Counted from the first letter of the stretch, positions 55,891 through 64,000 are shown. The stretch: 64,000 nt of DNA from Corynebacterium lubricantis DSM 45231 (GCF_000379425.1 NZ_KB902204.1:1-64000), one strand, 5' to 3'. The notes: generated by a model from the sequence alone, not told the origin. Program-made: numbers and translations.

Positions 55891-56895
55891 ATGCCAGCGA
55901 ACACCATTGCACTGTTGGGCACGAAGTACCACGAGTGGGTCAAGGCGCATCCCAACGCAGCCGAAGAAGTCAAAGACGCGCTAGAAGATCTGTTGCAAGA
56001 TGCCGGCGTGAACTTCGACGGAGTCGATGTCCGAGTAAAAACGTGGAATTCTCTCAAGGCAAAGGCGCGGAAGCGTCGCCCCGACGGATCCCTGTCCTAC
56101 CCGAATCCGTGGACCGATATCCATGACGTTGTGGGTGCACGGGTCACGGTCTTACACTCGACGGAAATTCCGGTCGTGCTCGAGATCATCTCGAACTCAT
56201 TTAACGTCAAGCGCAGCGTGGATAAGGCCCTCGAGACGAAGGTGTCGGGTGGTTTTGGGTACGGGTCGCACCACCTCATTGTCCAGGTCACCGAGGATTC
56301 CGATGGCCTCGAGGATTTCATCGGGTTGGAATTTGAGATCCAAGTGCGCACCGTCCTCCAACATGCCTGGGCGGAATTCGAGCACGACATTCGTTACAAA
56401 CGCGGCACCAATGAATTAGATCCACAGGTTGATCGGTCATTCACGCTCGCGGCAGGCCTGATCGAACTCGCAGACCAGCAGTTCGACCAGATCGCGGCGC
56501 TGCAAGATCCGGAACAATTCCGGGTTGACGAATCCGAGATTCAATTGTCAGAGGAAACGCTTCCCGGCATTCTTGCCATGCTGGTGGGAACGCGGTTCCC
56601 TCGTTCACGGTCCGAGCATTACCGGTGGCTGACCGAACTCTTGCATTCCAATGGAGTAACAACGGTGCAGGAGCTCTCTGAACTGCTCAACGACGCCGAC
56701 ATCGAGGCGGTGTCCAAAGCAATGAAGTACCGCTTCAATCCAGGTCAGGTTCGCATTATCGACGATCTCTTGCTCAACCGATTCGGCGAGGACCACATCA
56801 AGCGGATAGGAAAGTCGGGGAACCGTTCCGAGCAGCGTAAGGCGCGGTTGAAGAAGCGATTGAAACTACTCCGGGGTGCTAGTTCCGCAGACTAA
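55891..56895 (+). CDS. RelA/SpoT-domain alarmone synthetase (single-domain)
   Basis: Synthesises (p)ppGpp-type alarmones from GTP/GDP and ATP. Residues about 1-195 hold the synthetase domain: RVKTWNSLKAKARKRRPDG (about 48, ATP-binding basic cluster), DIHDVVGARVTVL (about 75), GGFGYGSHHLIV (about 118) and EIQVRTVLQHAWAEFEHDIRYK (about 150, catalytic Glu). No hydrolase (HD), TGS or ACT domain is present. The remaining 140 residues are an unassigned C-terminal extension. Start: ATG at 55891, or GTG at 55882 adding three residues. This matches corynebacterial small synthetases of the RelP/RelS kind. It lies between treY and treZ. Confidence 0.88.
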   Translation: MPANTIALLGTKYHEWVKAHPNAAEEVKDALEDLLQDAGVNFDGVDVRVKTWNSLKAKARKRRPDGSLSYPNPWTDIHDVVGARVTVLHSTEIPVVLEIISNSFNVKRSVDKALETKVSGGFGYGSHHLIVQVTEDSDGLEDFIGLEFEIQVRTVLQHAWAEFEHDIRYKRGTNELDPQVDRSFTLAAGLIELADQQFDQIAALQDPEQFRVDESEIQLSEETLPGILAMLVGTRFPRSRSEHYRWLTELLHSNGVTTVQELSELLNDADIEAVSKAMKYRFNPGQVRIIDDLLLNRFGEDHIKRIGKSGNRSEQRKARLKKRLKLLRGASSAD

Positions 56896-57276
56896 CTAAT
56901 CTCGACCGCGGAGCCGATCCAATTGGCGGCGTTCACGTTTTGTTGGCCGGCCCGCCCCGCGGTCGCGTTGAGGGATTGACGCCAAGATCTCTTTGGGCGG
57001 CGGTGGCGGAGAATGATCGATATAGCACGAGCGTGCCACGGAGGCACCGACGCGCTTTCTCACCGTCGCTGCGACTTCCACGTCGAAGGTGCGGTGATCT
57101 TTCCACACCCGAACCCGGTCACCGGGTACGACCTGCTGGGCTGGTTTCGTCGATTCGTTGTTTAACTTGACGTGCCCGGCGCGAACCGCTTTAGCCGCAT
57201 CGCTTCTCGTTTTAAAAAGGCGCACGGCCCACACCCATACGTCGATGCGAACGGGGGAACCATCGGGCGAAGTCAT
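56896..57276 (-). CDS. S4-domain RNA-binding protein (Hsp15-like)
   Basis: A 126-residue RNA-binding protein. The S4 domain is at about 9-70: RIDVWVWAVRLFKTRSDAAKAVRAGHVKLNN, then the basic loop with VVPGDRVRVW. A proline stretch (HSPPPPPKE) and a very basic C-terminus (RPTKRERRQLDRLRGR) follow. Hsp15 binds free 50S subunits carrying stalled nascent chains. Its stop codon abuts the stop of the alarmone synthetase gene in convergent orientation, with no terminator space between them. Confidence 0.87.
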   Translation of the reverse strand: MTSPDGSPVRIDVWVWAVRLFKTRSDAAKAVRAGHVKLNNESTKPAQQVVPGDRVRVWKDHRTFDVEVAATVRKRVGASVARSCYIDHSPPPPPKEILASIPQRDRGAGRPTKRERRQLDRLRGRD

Positions 57277-57303
57277 AGGAATCTGCTTTAGTGCTTGAGT
57301 GCT

Positions 57304-57537
57304 TTAGTAGTTGTCTTTGTGCTTAATAATCTTCTGCACCTTGTTGTAGTTGACTACGCCGCCGACCACTGCGACAACGAAACCAATGATCAAAAGGGTC
57401 CAAGAAGACATCAAAAGTCCCAGGGCGATGCCACCGACGACGCCGCCGCCAGCCCATAGAACTGCGTTCCTGGAGTACTTGCGCACGGCATCTTTGCGTG
57501 ACTGAATAGGGTTGGGATTGCGACGCTGCATAGACAT
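57304..57537 (-). CDS. Small two-helix membrane protein
   Basis: A 77-residue protein. The N-terminal 25 residues are basic (RRNPNPIQSRKDAVRKYSR). Two hydrophobic helices follow at about 27-43 and 45-63, with the positive tail KVQKIIKHKDNY. The charge pattern suggests both ends are cytoplasmic. No family is recognised. It lies between the Hsp15-like and IMPACT-family genes on the minus strand and may share their transcript. Confidence 0.65.
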   Translation of the reverse strand: MSMQRRNPNPIQSRKDAVRKYSRNAVLWAGGGVVGGIALGLLMSSWTLLIIGFVVAVVGGVVNYNKVQKIIKHKDNY

Positions 57538-57574
57538 ATAACTAGTTTATCCGTTTCAACAACTTTGGTCAGAT

Positions 57575-58222
57575 TCAGTCCTGGCGAGACTCCACCCAAG
57601 CATGCCCGGCCTCTTTCGCCTCTGCGCGACCTTGGGTAATGGCGGCCAGGCGATCGTCGAGAAGCGAGCGCTTTCCCGGCTCAAATGCAAGCGTGTACGT
57701 GGCGGCTCGACCGTACTCAACGCCGATGATGGTCACGCCCTGATTGCGTAGCTCGGCCTCAATGCGCCCTGCCTCAGCGTGGGGGAAATCGACGGTGACA
57801 AGTTCTTGTTTGCTGCGGGTGACGCCGCGCACGGAGGGCAGCGCCTCGCTGACGGAATTTGAATAAGCGTGGACAAGGCCACCGGCGCCCAATTTGATTC
57901 CACCAAAGTAGCGGATCACCACGACGACAATGTCGAGCATGCCGGAGCCTTTCACGACATCGAGCATCGGTTTTCCTGCGGTGCCGGAGGGTTCTCCGTC
58001 GTCGCTGGAGCGCTCGATGGGGTTGGATCCTTCAACGCTGAGTACATATGCGGAGCAATGATGGCGCGCATCCGGATAGGTCGTGCGTGCGCGTGCGATC
58101 ACGTCGCGGGCTTGTTCTTCGTTTTGGGCGCGTTGAATCCAAGTGATGAACCGCGAGCGCTTGATTTCCCACTCGTGGGTAAAGAGCTCCCCGTCGGCGG
58201 GTAATTCATAACTGGTCAGCAT
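57575..58222 (-). CDS. IMPACT/YigZ-family protein
   Basis: A 215-residue protein of the YigZ/IMPACT family. The N-terminal domain (about 15-125) has the typical EWEIKRSRFITWIQRAQNEEQA, HHCSAYVLS, SDDGEPSGTAGKPMLDVV and VVVVIRYFGGIKLGAGGLVHAYSNSVSEAL. The C-terminal ferredoxin-like domain spans about 135-195. The eukaryotic homologue acts on translation control through GCN1; bacterial function is unsettled, with a role in RNA or ribosome handling suspected. It is divergent from treZ with 52 bases between. Confidence 0.92.
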   Translation of the reverse strand: MLTSYELPADGELFTHEWEIKRSRFITWIQRAQNEEQARDVIARARTTYPDARHHCSAYVLSVEGSNPIERSSDDGEPSGTAGKPMLDVVKGSGMLDIVVVVIRYFGGIKLGAGGLVHAYSNSVSEALPSVRGVTRSKQELVTVDFPHAEAGRIEAELRNQGVTIIGVEYGRAATYTLAFEPGKRSLLDDRLAAITQGRAEAKEAGHAWVESRQD

Positions 58223-58274
58223 TGATAATTATCATACCTGGCAGAGCGGACTGAATTTCCATAGCCTGGGAAGC

Positions 58275-60014
58275 ATGATTGCACTCGAACCGTACCGCGT
58301 GTGGGCTCCTATCGCTCACAACCTTCGCCTTCGAATTAACTCTGAGGAAAACTCTGAGGTCCTTGAGATGCACCGCGATCCGCATCGCTCGGGGTGGTGG
58401 GTCTGCGACCGTATTGCTCAGGTCGGCGATCGCTACGGATTCGAGGTATTCGACGGCACCGAGTGGTCGATCACGTTGCCTGATCCCCGCACGACCTCCC
58501 AGCCCGATGGGATTCATGGTCTCTCGCAGATCCTCGACCCGGATTTCGAGTGGACCGACCAGGACTGGACAGGCCGGATCCTCTCAGCGCAGGTCCTCTA
58601 CGAACTCCACGTGGGTACCTTTACGCCGGAGGGAACGTTTGAGGCGATCGTCGATAAGCTGGATTATTTGCGCGAGCTGGGCGTGACGACGATTGAACTG
58701 ATGCCCGTGCAACCCTTCGGCGGCGAGCGCAACTGGGGCTATGACGGGGTGGATTGGTTCGCCGTCCAGGAATCTTATGGCGGCGCGGAAGGGTTAAAGA
58801 AGCTGGTCAACGCGGCACACGAGAAGAATATCGGGGTGGTACTCGACGTGGTATACAACCACTTCGGCCCCGATGGAAACTACACGGGATTCTTCGGGCC
58901 GTACACTGCGGGCGGCTCCACGGGGTGGGGCGAGGTAGTCAATATCTCCGAGCATGGCTCAGACGAGGTGCGCCGCTACATCCTGGATGCGGTGCGCCAA
59001 TGGCTCGATGATTTCCATATCGATGGGCTGCGCCTCGACGCGGTGCACTCCTTGGATGACCGTGGTGCGTTCTCTATTTTGGAGCAGATTCAATACGTGG
59101 CCGACCAGGTCGAGTCGCGCACCGGTGTACCACGGGTGATCATCGCCGAGAGTGACTTGAATGATCCCCGTCTGATCACGCCGGAGGAAAATGGTGGCTA
59201 CGGTCTTGCCGGCCAGTGGGTTGACGATATTCACCACAGCCTGCACACCATCGTCTCGGGCGAGACGCACGCCTACTATGAAGACTTTGGCACCATCGAG
59301 ATCCTTGCGGAGACGCTACGCAACGGCTTTAGGTTCCGAAATAGCTATTCCGGTTTCCGCGGGCGAACTCACGGCCGCGCGCTTGATCTAACTACTACCC
59401 CGCCGTGGCGCCTGGTCACCTACACCACCACCCACGATCAAACCGGCAATCGCGCGCAGGGCGACCGCCCGTCGATGAACCTCACGCCGCGCCAGCAGGT
59501 GCTTAAGGCCGCGGTCATTTACCTCTCACCGTTTACCCCGATGCTGTTTATGGGCGAGGAGTACGGTGCGCAGACGCCCTTCCCCTTCTTCTGCTCGCAC
59601 ACGAACGACGAGCTCAACCGCTTGACCCGGGAGGGGCGCTTCCGCGAGTTTGCACGCTCGGGTTGGGATCCGAAGGATGTGCCTGATCCTTCCAGCGCCG
59701 AGACATTCGCCTCCGCGAAACTGGAGTGGGATTTCACCTCGGAGCAGGCCGAAATCCACGAGGCCTACGCCACGCTGCTGCGCTTGCGGAAAGATCTGCG
59801 GCTAGTGCGCTCTGACTTGCGCGAACTCCAGGTCGAGCACGGCCCGAATTGGCTGACCATGGGCTACGACGACGTCGTTCTGGCCGTGAACTTCTCGAAC
59901 ACCGAGGTCACCCTGCCGATCGGCGGGGACCTGGTGTATTCGTTTAGCTCGCCGCGAGTCACTGAGGACGAGACGCTTCTCGACGAGTGGGGCTTCGCGC
60001 TGATCCAGCGCTAG
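58275..60014 (+). CDS. treZ: Maltooligosyltrehalose trehalohydrolase
   Basis: Releases trehalose from the maltooligosyl trehalose made by TreY. It is 579 residues. The CBM48-like N-terminal domain spans about 1-95. Then come YELHVGTFTPEGTFEAIVDKL (about 113), ELMPVQPFGGERNWGYDGV (about 142) and VVYNHFGPDGNYTGFFGPYT (about 193). The catalytic Asp is in GLRLDAVHS (about 251), the acid/base Glu in IIAESDLNDPR (about 290), and TTHDQTGNRAQGDRP is at about 381. All GH13 residues are present. ATG start. Together with treY it completes trehalose synthesis from glycogen. Confidence 0.96.
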   Translation: MIALEPYRVWAPIAHNLRLRINSEENSEVLEMHRDPHRSGWWVCDRIAQVGDRYGFEVFDGTEWSITLPDPRTTSQPDGIHGLSQILDPDFEWTDQDWTGRILSAQVLYELHVGTFTPEGTFEAIVDKLDYLRELGVTTIELMPVQPFGGERNWGYDGVDWFAVQESYGGAEGLKKLVNAAHEKNIGVVLDVVYNHFGPDGNYTGFFGPYTAGGSTGWGEVVNISEHGSDEVRRYILDAVRQWLDDFHIDGLRLDAVHSLDDRGAFSILEQIQYVADQVESRTGVPRVIIAESDLNDPRLITPEENGGYGLAGQWVDDIHHSLHTIVSGETHAYYEDFGTIEILAETLRNGFRFRNSYSGFRGRTHGRALDLTTTPPWRLVTYTTTHDQTGNRAQGDRPSMNLTPRQQVLKAAVIYLSPFTPMLFMGEEYGAQTPFPFFCSHTNDELNRLTREGRFREFARSGWDPKDVPDPSSAETFASAKLEWDFTSEQAEIHEAYATLLRLRKDLRLVRSDLRELQVEHGPNWLTMGYDDVVLAVNFSNTEVTLPIGGDLVYSFSSPRVTEDETLLDEWGFALIQR

Positions 60015-60022
60015 CTGCGGGC

Positions 60023-60056
60023 CTAGTTGCCGGACTAGTTGCCCCGACTAGTTGCC
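60023..60056. repeat. Three short tandem copies at the ilvA 3' end
   Basis: CTAGTTGCC occurs at 60023-60031, 60035-60043 and 60048-60056, with spacings of 12 and 13 bases. The last copy contains the ilvA stop codon and its final Gly-Asn codons. It looks like a local duplication of the gene's end. Confidence 0.7.
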
Positions 60057-61331
60057 CACGATGAATTCGTACTCGGACGTGCCCGGCATGAGCCGCTTGA
60101 ATCCGATCGGAGATTCATCCATGCGCTGAAGCAATGGATCAAGGTCGCGGGCGCGTTGCAGTTCCACACCCACAAGTGCTGCCCCGGTGTCGCGGTTATT
60201 CTTCTTTAGGTACTCGAAGAGCGCGATGTCGTCGTTTTCTCCGAGCACGTCATTGATGAAGATCCGGAGCTGGCCAGGCTTTTGCGGGAAGTTGACTAGG
60301 AAGTAATGCTTCAGGCCGCGGTGAACGAGGGAGCGTTCCATGATTTCGGCGTAGCGCAGGACGTCGTTGTTGCCGCCGGAGATGATGCACACCACCGTCG
60401 AACCGGGCGCGAGGTGGACTTCAGGAAGGCCTGCTACGGACAAGGCGCCGGCTGGTTCCGTGATGATGCCTTCGTTTTGGTAGAGGTCGAGTATCTCAGT
60501 CGAGACCGCGCCTTCGTCGACGCTGAGGAGGTGGATCCGGCCCAAGTTCTCGTCGACAATCTTGTAGTTCAAATCGCCGGTGCGCTTGACCGACGCGCCG
60601 TCGACGAATGTATCCACGTCGCTGAGTGTGATGGGACCACCGTTGGCCAGTGCTGCTTGCAGCGAAGGCGCACCGGTGGGTTCGATTCCGACAATGGCTG
60701 TACGCGGCGACATATCCGCCAGGTACGAGGTCACACCAGAGAGCAGGCCTGCACCTCCCACCGGAACCATGATCGTATCCAGGGACTTGCCCAGGCTAGT
60801 GAGCTGGGAGACGACTTCTGCGGCCACCGTGCCTTGGCCGATTACGGTGTCGCGGGCGTCGAAAGGCTCGATCATGGTGGCCCCGCGGGCAGCCGCATCC
60901 TCACGCGCATGCTGTGCTGCCTCGTCGAAGTTGCTTCCTACGACAACAAGCTCCACCAAGTCTCCGCCGTGGACCTTGATGCGTTCGCGCTTTTGCTGCG
61001 GAGTGTTGTCGGGGACGAAGATGCGACCTTCGACTCCCATTGTCCGACATGCGTAGGCCACGCCTTGTGCGTGGTTGCCTGCAGATGCTGCGACGACGCC
61101 GGCTTCGCGCTGCTCGGGAGTCAGACGGGACATGGCGTAGTAGGCGCCGCGAATCTTGTACGAGCGAACGTCTTGCAGGTCCTCCCGCTTGAGGTACACC
61201 TCAACGCCGTACTGCTGCGACAGACGTGGGCAGTACTGCAGCGGAGTCGGTGCAATCACGCTGGAAATACTGGCTTGCGCCATCTGTATATCTGATGCGC
61301 GGATTGGCTGAAACTCGCTCGATTGACTCAT
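60048..61331 (-). CDS. ilvA: Threonine dehydratase (threonine ammonia-lyase)
   Basis: PLP enzyme that deaminates threonine to 2-oxobutyrate, the first committed step of isoleucine synthesis. It is 427 residues. The PLP-lysine is in RSYKIRGAYYAM (about 56-67). SAGNHAQGVAYA (about 84), VPVGGAGLLSGV (about 191) and CIISGGNND (about 308) line the cofactor site. The C-terminal regulatory part (about 330-427) is a single ACT-like domain with GQLRIFINDVLGENDDI, as in the C. glutamicum enzyme, so isoleucine feedback is likely. Its upstream region (61332-61534) has a GTGAC-AC-GTCAC inverted repeat at about 61399. It is convergent with treZ. Confidence 0.95.
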   Translation of the reverse strand: MSQSSEFQPIRASDIQMAQASISSVIAPTPLQYCPRLSQQYGVEVYLKREDLQDVRSYKIRGAYYAMSRLTPEQREAGVVAASAGNHAQGVAYACRTMGVEGRIFVPDNTPQQKRERIKVHGGDLVELVVVGSNFDEAAQHAREDAAARGATMIEPFDARDTVIGQGTVAAEVVSQLTSLGKSLDTIMVPVGGAGLLSGVTSYLADMSPRTAIVGIEPTGAPSLQAALANGGPITLSDVDTFVDGASVKRTGDLNYKIVDENLGRIHLLSVDEGAVSTEILDLYQNEGIITEPAGALSVAGLPEVHLAPGSTVVCIISGGNNDVLRYAEIMERSLVHRGLKHYFLVNFPQKPGQLRIFINDVLGENDDIALFEYLKKNNRDTGAALVGVELQRARDLDPLLQRMDESPIGFKRLMPGTSEYEFIVGN

Positions 61332-61534
61332 GGGTAATTAGTTTAGACCCTTTGTCATTTCAATCCGGAACTGTGTCCCGTTCAACGGTGCAGTTCGTGG
61401 TGACACGTCACTTAGTGTTCACGTGCACTCAACCATTGGTCCACCTTCATGCCATTGCCAGCTTACTTTCAGGTAATAGAAATGTATAGGTTCATGTAAA
61501 TTTTTGATCTGTCATTATTTGAGAGGTACTCCCC

Positions 61535-63319
61535 GTGTCTATTCGTCGCCGTGGCATTGCCATTGCCGCCGCAGCTGCAACCTCGCTTGCGCTCGTTTCT
61601 GTCCCCGCTCACGCTGCCATCGTGGATAACGTTTACGAAGATAGCGTTGCCAACCCATCTGTTTCTCTGAATGCGATCGGATCCTACGAGTCCGGTGTAT
61701 TCGATGCTTCTGCAGCAGAGATCGTCGCGTTCCATGCTGACTCGCAGCGCATCCTGACCGTCAACGCACAGTCCGGTCAGATTGATGTCCTCGATGCCAG
61801 CGATCCGACTCAGCTTTCTTTGATCGGATCCGTCTCCGGTGGAGAAGGAACCACCATCAACTCGGTCGCTGTTCGCGAGGACGGCTTGGCAGTAGCCACC
61901 GTCGAGCCTGCCAACAAGACCGATGACGGCGAGCTGATCTTCTTTGACGCTGCAGAAGCTACCCCAGGCATCGTCCTGGGTCGTGTCGGAGTCGGCGCTC
62001 TGCCGGACGCTGTCACGATTGACGACGAAGGCACCTACGCCCTCGTTGCGAACGAGGGCGAACCAGCCGAGGATTACTCCTACGATCCTGAGGGTTCCGT
62101 CTCCGTCGTCGAGCTTAACGACGACCTGTCTGCCTCCACTCGGGAGCAGGTGCGCACCGCGGACTTCCAGGCATTCAATGCAGAAGGCGCCCTTCCTGAG
62201 GGTGTGCACATCTTCGGCCAGGTCGGCGACTCCACCACCGTTGCACAAAACCTGGAGCCCGAGTACATCACGGTTTCCGGCGATAAGGCATATGTCTCGC
62301 TGCAGGAAAACAATGCGATTGCCGTCATTGATATCGCAACGGCTTCTGTAGACAAGATCTGGCCATTGGGCTACGTCGACCGCACCGAGGTCCCCTTTGA
62401 CCCTTCGGACCGCGACGGTAGCATCAATATCACCAACAAGTTCCCCTTCAAGTCCATCCGCCAGCCGGACTCGATTGGGTCCTACGAGGTCGGTGGTCAA
62501 ACATACATCGTCACCGCAAATGAAGGCGACGCACGTGACTGGGACGGTTACTCTGAAGAGGCTCGTCTCAAGGACCTCAACGGTGTGAAGGAACCAGCTC
62601 TCTGCGAGGACTTCCAGGGTATGACCGCAGAAGAGATCGAATTCTTCCAGTCCGACGCGGGCGCAGGCCGTCAGAACATCTCCCTGGCCTTCGGATACAA
62701 CGAAGAGAAGGACTGCTACGAAGAGGTGTACAACTACGGTGCCCGTAGCTTCTCCATCTTCACCGCAGACGGCACCCTGGTTTACGATTCTGGCTCTGAT
62801 TTTGAAGAGATCACCGCGAAGACCATCCCGGACTTCTTCAACTCCAATCACTCCGAATCCAACTTCGAAGGCCGTTCCGACGATAAGGGCCCAGAGCCAG
62901 AGGGCTTGACCCTGGGTGTGATCGGCGATCGCACCTACGCTTTCGTCGGCTTTGAGCGCATCGGTGGCATCATCGTCTACGACATCACCGATCCAGCAAA
63001 CGCGGAGTACGTCACCTACGCCAACAACCGCGACTTCGCCATCTCCATGGAAGATTTCGAGGACGATCCTGTGGCAACCGCGGAGAACCTTCCTAAGGCT
63101 GGTGACCTTGGTCCGGAGGGCCTCGCGTTCGTGGCAGCGAAGGATTCCCCGAACCAGAAGAACCTCGTGATCGTGGGCAATGAAGTCTCTGGCACCACGA
63201 CCGTGTGGCAGGTCGATGACCTCCTGGACGACCAGGACGATGACTCCAATGAGGGCTCGGCACAGTCCAGCGGCTCCTCGAACCTGTCGTCGGGTAGCTC
63301 CTTCGGATCCTCGAAGTAG
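61535..63319 (+). CDS. Secreted choice-of-anchor I family protein
   Basis: An exported 594-residue protein. Sec signal MSIRRRGIAIAAAAATSLALV, with likely cleavage after PAHA (residue 27). The mature part is a beta-propeller-like phytase/esterase-type fold: ILTVNAQSGQIDVLDASDP (about 72), DAVTIDDEGTYALVANEGEPAEDY (about 157), DSIGSYEVGGQTYIVTANEGDARDW (about 311) and SNFEGRSDDKGPEPEGLTLGVIGDRTYAFVGFERIGGI (about 444). It is acidic and Asp/Glu-rich, suggesting calcium binding. The C-terminus ends in a Ser/Gly tail (SSGSSNLSSGSSFGSSK) with no LPxTG or membrane anchor. GTG start with GAGAGGT upstream. The small secreted protein downstream shares the LSSGSS pattern. Confidence 0.88.
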   Translation: MSIRRRGIAIAAAAATSLALVSVPAHAAIVDNVYEDSVANPSVSLNAIGSYESGVFDASAAEIVAFHADSQRILTVNAQSGQIDVLDASDPTQLSLIGSVSGGEGTTINSVAVREDGLAVATVEPANKTDDGELIFFDAAEATPGIVLGRVGVGALPDAVTIDDEGTYALVANEGEPAEDYSYDPEGSVSVVELNDDLSASTREQVRTADFQAFNAEGALPEGVHIFGQVGDSTTVAQNLEPEYITVSGDKAYVSLQENNAIAVIDIATASVDKIWPLGYVDRTEVPFDPSDRDGSINITNKFPFKSIRQPDSIGSYEVGGQTYIVTANEGDARDWDGYSEEARLKDLNGVKEPALCEDFQGMTAEEIEFFQSDAGAGRQNISLAFGYNEEKDCYEEVYNYGARSFSIFTADGTLVYDSGSDFEEITAKTIPDFFNSNHSESNFEGRSDDKGPEPEGLTLGVIGDRTYAFVGFERIGGIIVYDITDPANAEYVTYANNRDFAISMEDFEDDPVATAENLPKAGDLGPEGLAFVAAKDSPNQKNLVIVGNEVSGTTTVWQVDDLLDDQDDDSNEGSAQSSGSSNLSSGSSFGSSK

Positions 63320-63410
63320 AACAAAAAGCTAATTCCACCAATACAGAACTCCACGGGTGCGCTATATTAGTTTTCATTCCTGATCTCTAAAACCCCCGTA
63401 GGAGTTTCCT

Positions 63411-63764
63411 GTGAAACGTCGTCTGTCTCTTGCTGTCGCAACCATTGCGGCCACTGCCCTTGCTGGCGTTGGCACTGTCTCTGCCCAGGAAGCTCCTGAG
63501 GAGTCTTCCTCGATCGCTTCCCTGTCCTCTGGTTCTTCGGCTAACACCGATACCACCGACCCAACCGATCCGGCTGAGCCCGGTGCCGATGCCGGCGACG
63601 CTACTGGCTCCAGCAAGCTGGTGGAAATGACCCGGATTAGCCCGGAGACTGAAAACACGATCGCTCAGATCAGCTTGGTTCTGACCATCGTCGCTGCAGT
63701 TACCCAGGCTGTCGCGGTGGCAGTCCCTATCATCCGCTATTTCGACCCAGGTTTCTTGCGCTAA
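63411..63764 (+). CDS. Small secreted protein with C-terminal hydrophobic helix
   Basis: A 117-residue protein. The signal peptide MKRRLSLAVATIAATALAGVGTVSA is probably cut after residue 25. A low-complexity Ser/Thr/Asp/Pro region (about 26-68) contains SLSSGSS, matching the tail of the preceding gene product. A hydrophobic helix at about 83-110 (AQISLVLTIVAAVTQAVAVAVPIIRYF) precedes the end FDPGFLR. It may be embedded in the plasma or outer mycolate membrane. The GTG at 63411 follows AGGAG. It lies 91 bases after the secreted propeller gene. Unknown function; a surface partner or anchor is plausible. Confidence 0.75.
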   Translation: MKRRLSLAVATIAATALAGVGTVSAQEAPEESSSIASLSSGSSANTDTTDPTDPAEPGADAGDATGSSKLVEMTRISPETENTIAQISLVLTIVAAVTQAVAVAVPIIRYFDPGFLR

Positions 63765-63789
63765 AACTTAAGATTCGCGAGCAAGCAAA

Positions 63790-63827
63790 AGGCGCGGTTT
63801 CCACCCCAGCAGGTGGAAACCGCGCCT
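63790..63827. terminator. Terminator between small secreted protein and MetE-like gene
   Basis: Perfect 16-bp stem AGGCGCGGTTTCCACC (63790-63805) with 63812-63827, loop CCAGCA. It is followed by CTTTTG on plus and TTTGCTTG on minus, so it is bidirectional. Confidence 0.9.
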
Positions 63828-63833
63828 CTTTTG

Positions 63834-63851
63834 TCGTCGTCAAGCGAATGC
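63834..63851 (+). repeat. Terminator-associated motif, site 4
   Basis: TCGTCGTCAAGCGAATGC directly after the bidirectional hairpin and up to the stop codon of the MetE-like gene. Same orientation to the hairpin as sites 1-3 when read on plus. Confidence 0.55.
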
Positions 63852-64000
63852 TTAGCCGAATAGCTCCTTGGAAGCGATCTCGGCACCCTTGACCAGGGAC
63901 TCAAGCTTTGCCCATGCGATTTGGTGGTGCAGGCGACCGCCCAAGCCACAGTCGGTGGACGCAACAACGTTTTCTGGGCCAGCGACCTCAGCGAACTGAA
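63852..64000 (-). CDS. Cobalamin-independent methionine synthase-like protein, C-terminal end only
   Basis: Only the last 49 codons are in the window; the rest lies beyond base 64000. They read FAEVAGPENVVASTDCGLGG, RLHHQIAWAKLESLVKGAEI and ASKELFG then stop. TDCGLGGR with its Cys is the zinc-ligand segment of the C-terminal MetE domain. The ending fits the short MetE-like (YxjG/YxjH or MetE-II) family rather than full MetE. It is convergent with the small secreted protein across a perfect hairpin. Confidence 0.85.
   Translation of the reverse strand, partial: QFAEVAGPENVVASTDCGLGGRLHHQIAWAKLESLVKGAEIASKELFG

Noticed and set aside
61469..62851. Minus-strand open frame (460 codons) opposite the secreted propeller protein
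   Set aside because: The plus frame has a signal peptide and family motifs; the minus frame has neither.

Overview
The window is a chromosomal segment of a mycolic-acid-type actinobacterium, almost certainly a Corynebacterium. The evidence is gene order: rimM/rpsP, then ffh, glnK-amtB, ftsY-smc-acyP-mutM-rnc-DUF177-sepIVA-like, and pyk-lgt-trpC-like-hisIF-impA-hisAH-MFS-hisBCD. The trehalose/glycogen set glgX, treY and treZ, frequent GTG/TTG starts, and an AmtR-type operator in front of amtB point the same way. Base composition is moderately GC-rich and even, with no IS elements, prophage, CRISPR array, tRNA or rRNA seen.

Layout. (1) 1-4650: an acyl-CoA metabolism patch. It holds a 5'-incomplete and probably frameshifted acyl-CoA synthetase, a short family III CoA-transferase and a MarR regulator on +, convergent with thiolase and enoyl-CoA hydratase on -. 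(2) 4730-6284: rimM and rpsP, split by a convergent cupin gene and a perfect hairpin terminator. (3) 6570-10957: two tandem membrane acyltransferases with SGNH domains. (4) 11047-23846: ffh, the nitrogen pair amtB-glnK, then the ftsY/smc/rnc cluster ending in a DivIVA-like septation protein. (5) 23999-32355: gdhA, glycerate kinase, a HIT-like protein, an M20 amidohydrolase and glycogen phosphorylase. (6) 32695-45088: pyk, lgt, an unusual TrpC homologue and the long histidine operon. (7) 45298-48586: a YbjN-like protein, a membrane protein, a lipoprotein and a TetR regulator. (8) 48638-60014: glgX, a DnaQ/BRCT exonuclease, treY, a RelA/SpoT synthetase and treZ, i.e. glycogen to trehalose. (9) 60048-64000: ilvA, two secreted proteins and the end of a MetE-like gene.

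How the genes work together. AmtB imports ammonium, GlnK senses nitrogen status and GdhA assimilates ammonium. GlgP and GlgX degrade glycogen; GlgX-trimmed maltodextrins feed TreY and TreZ to make trehalose. Ten genes from hisD to hisI make most of the histidine pathway, with an embedded MFS transporter, a small membrane protein and ImpA. Ffh and FtsY form the co-translational membrane targeting system.

Most interesting points: GlnK has Phe at position 51, the usual modification Tyr, and glnD is absent from the amtB-glnK locus. A 12-mer, TCGTCGTYAAGC, recurs eight times and is repeatedly placed at transcription terminators. A roughly 144-nt long inverted repeat lies between glgP and pyk. The orphan TrpC homologue lacks key catalytic residues.
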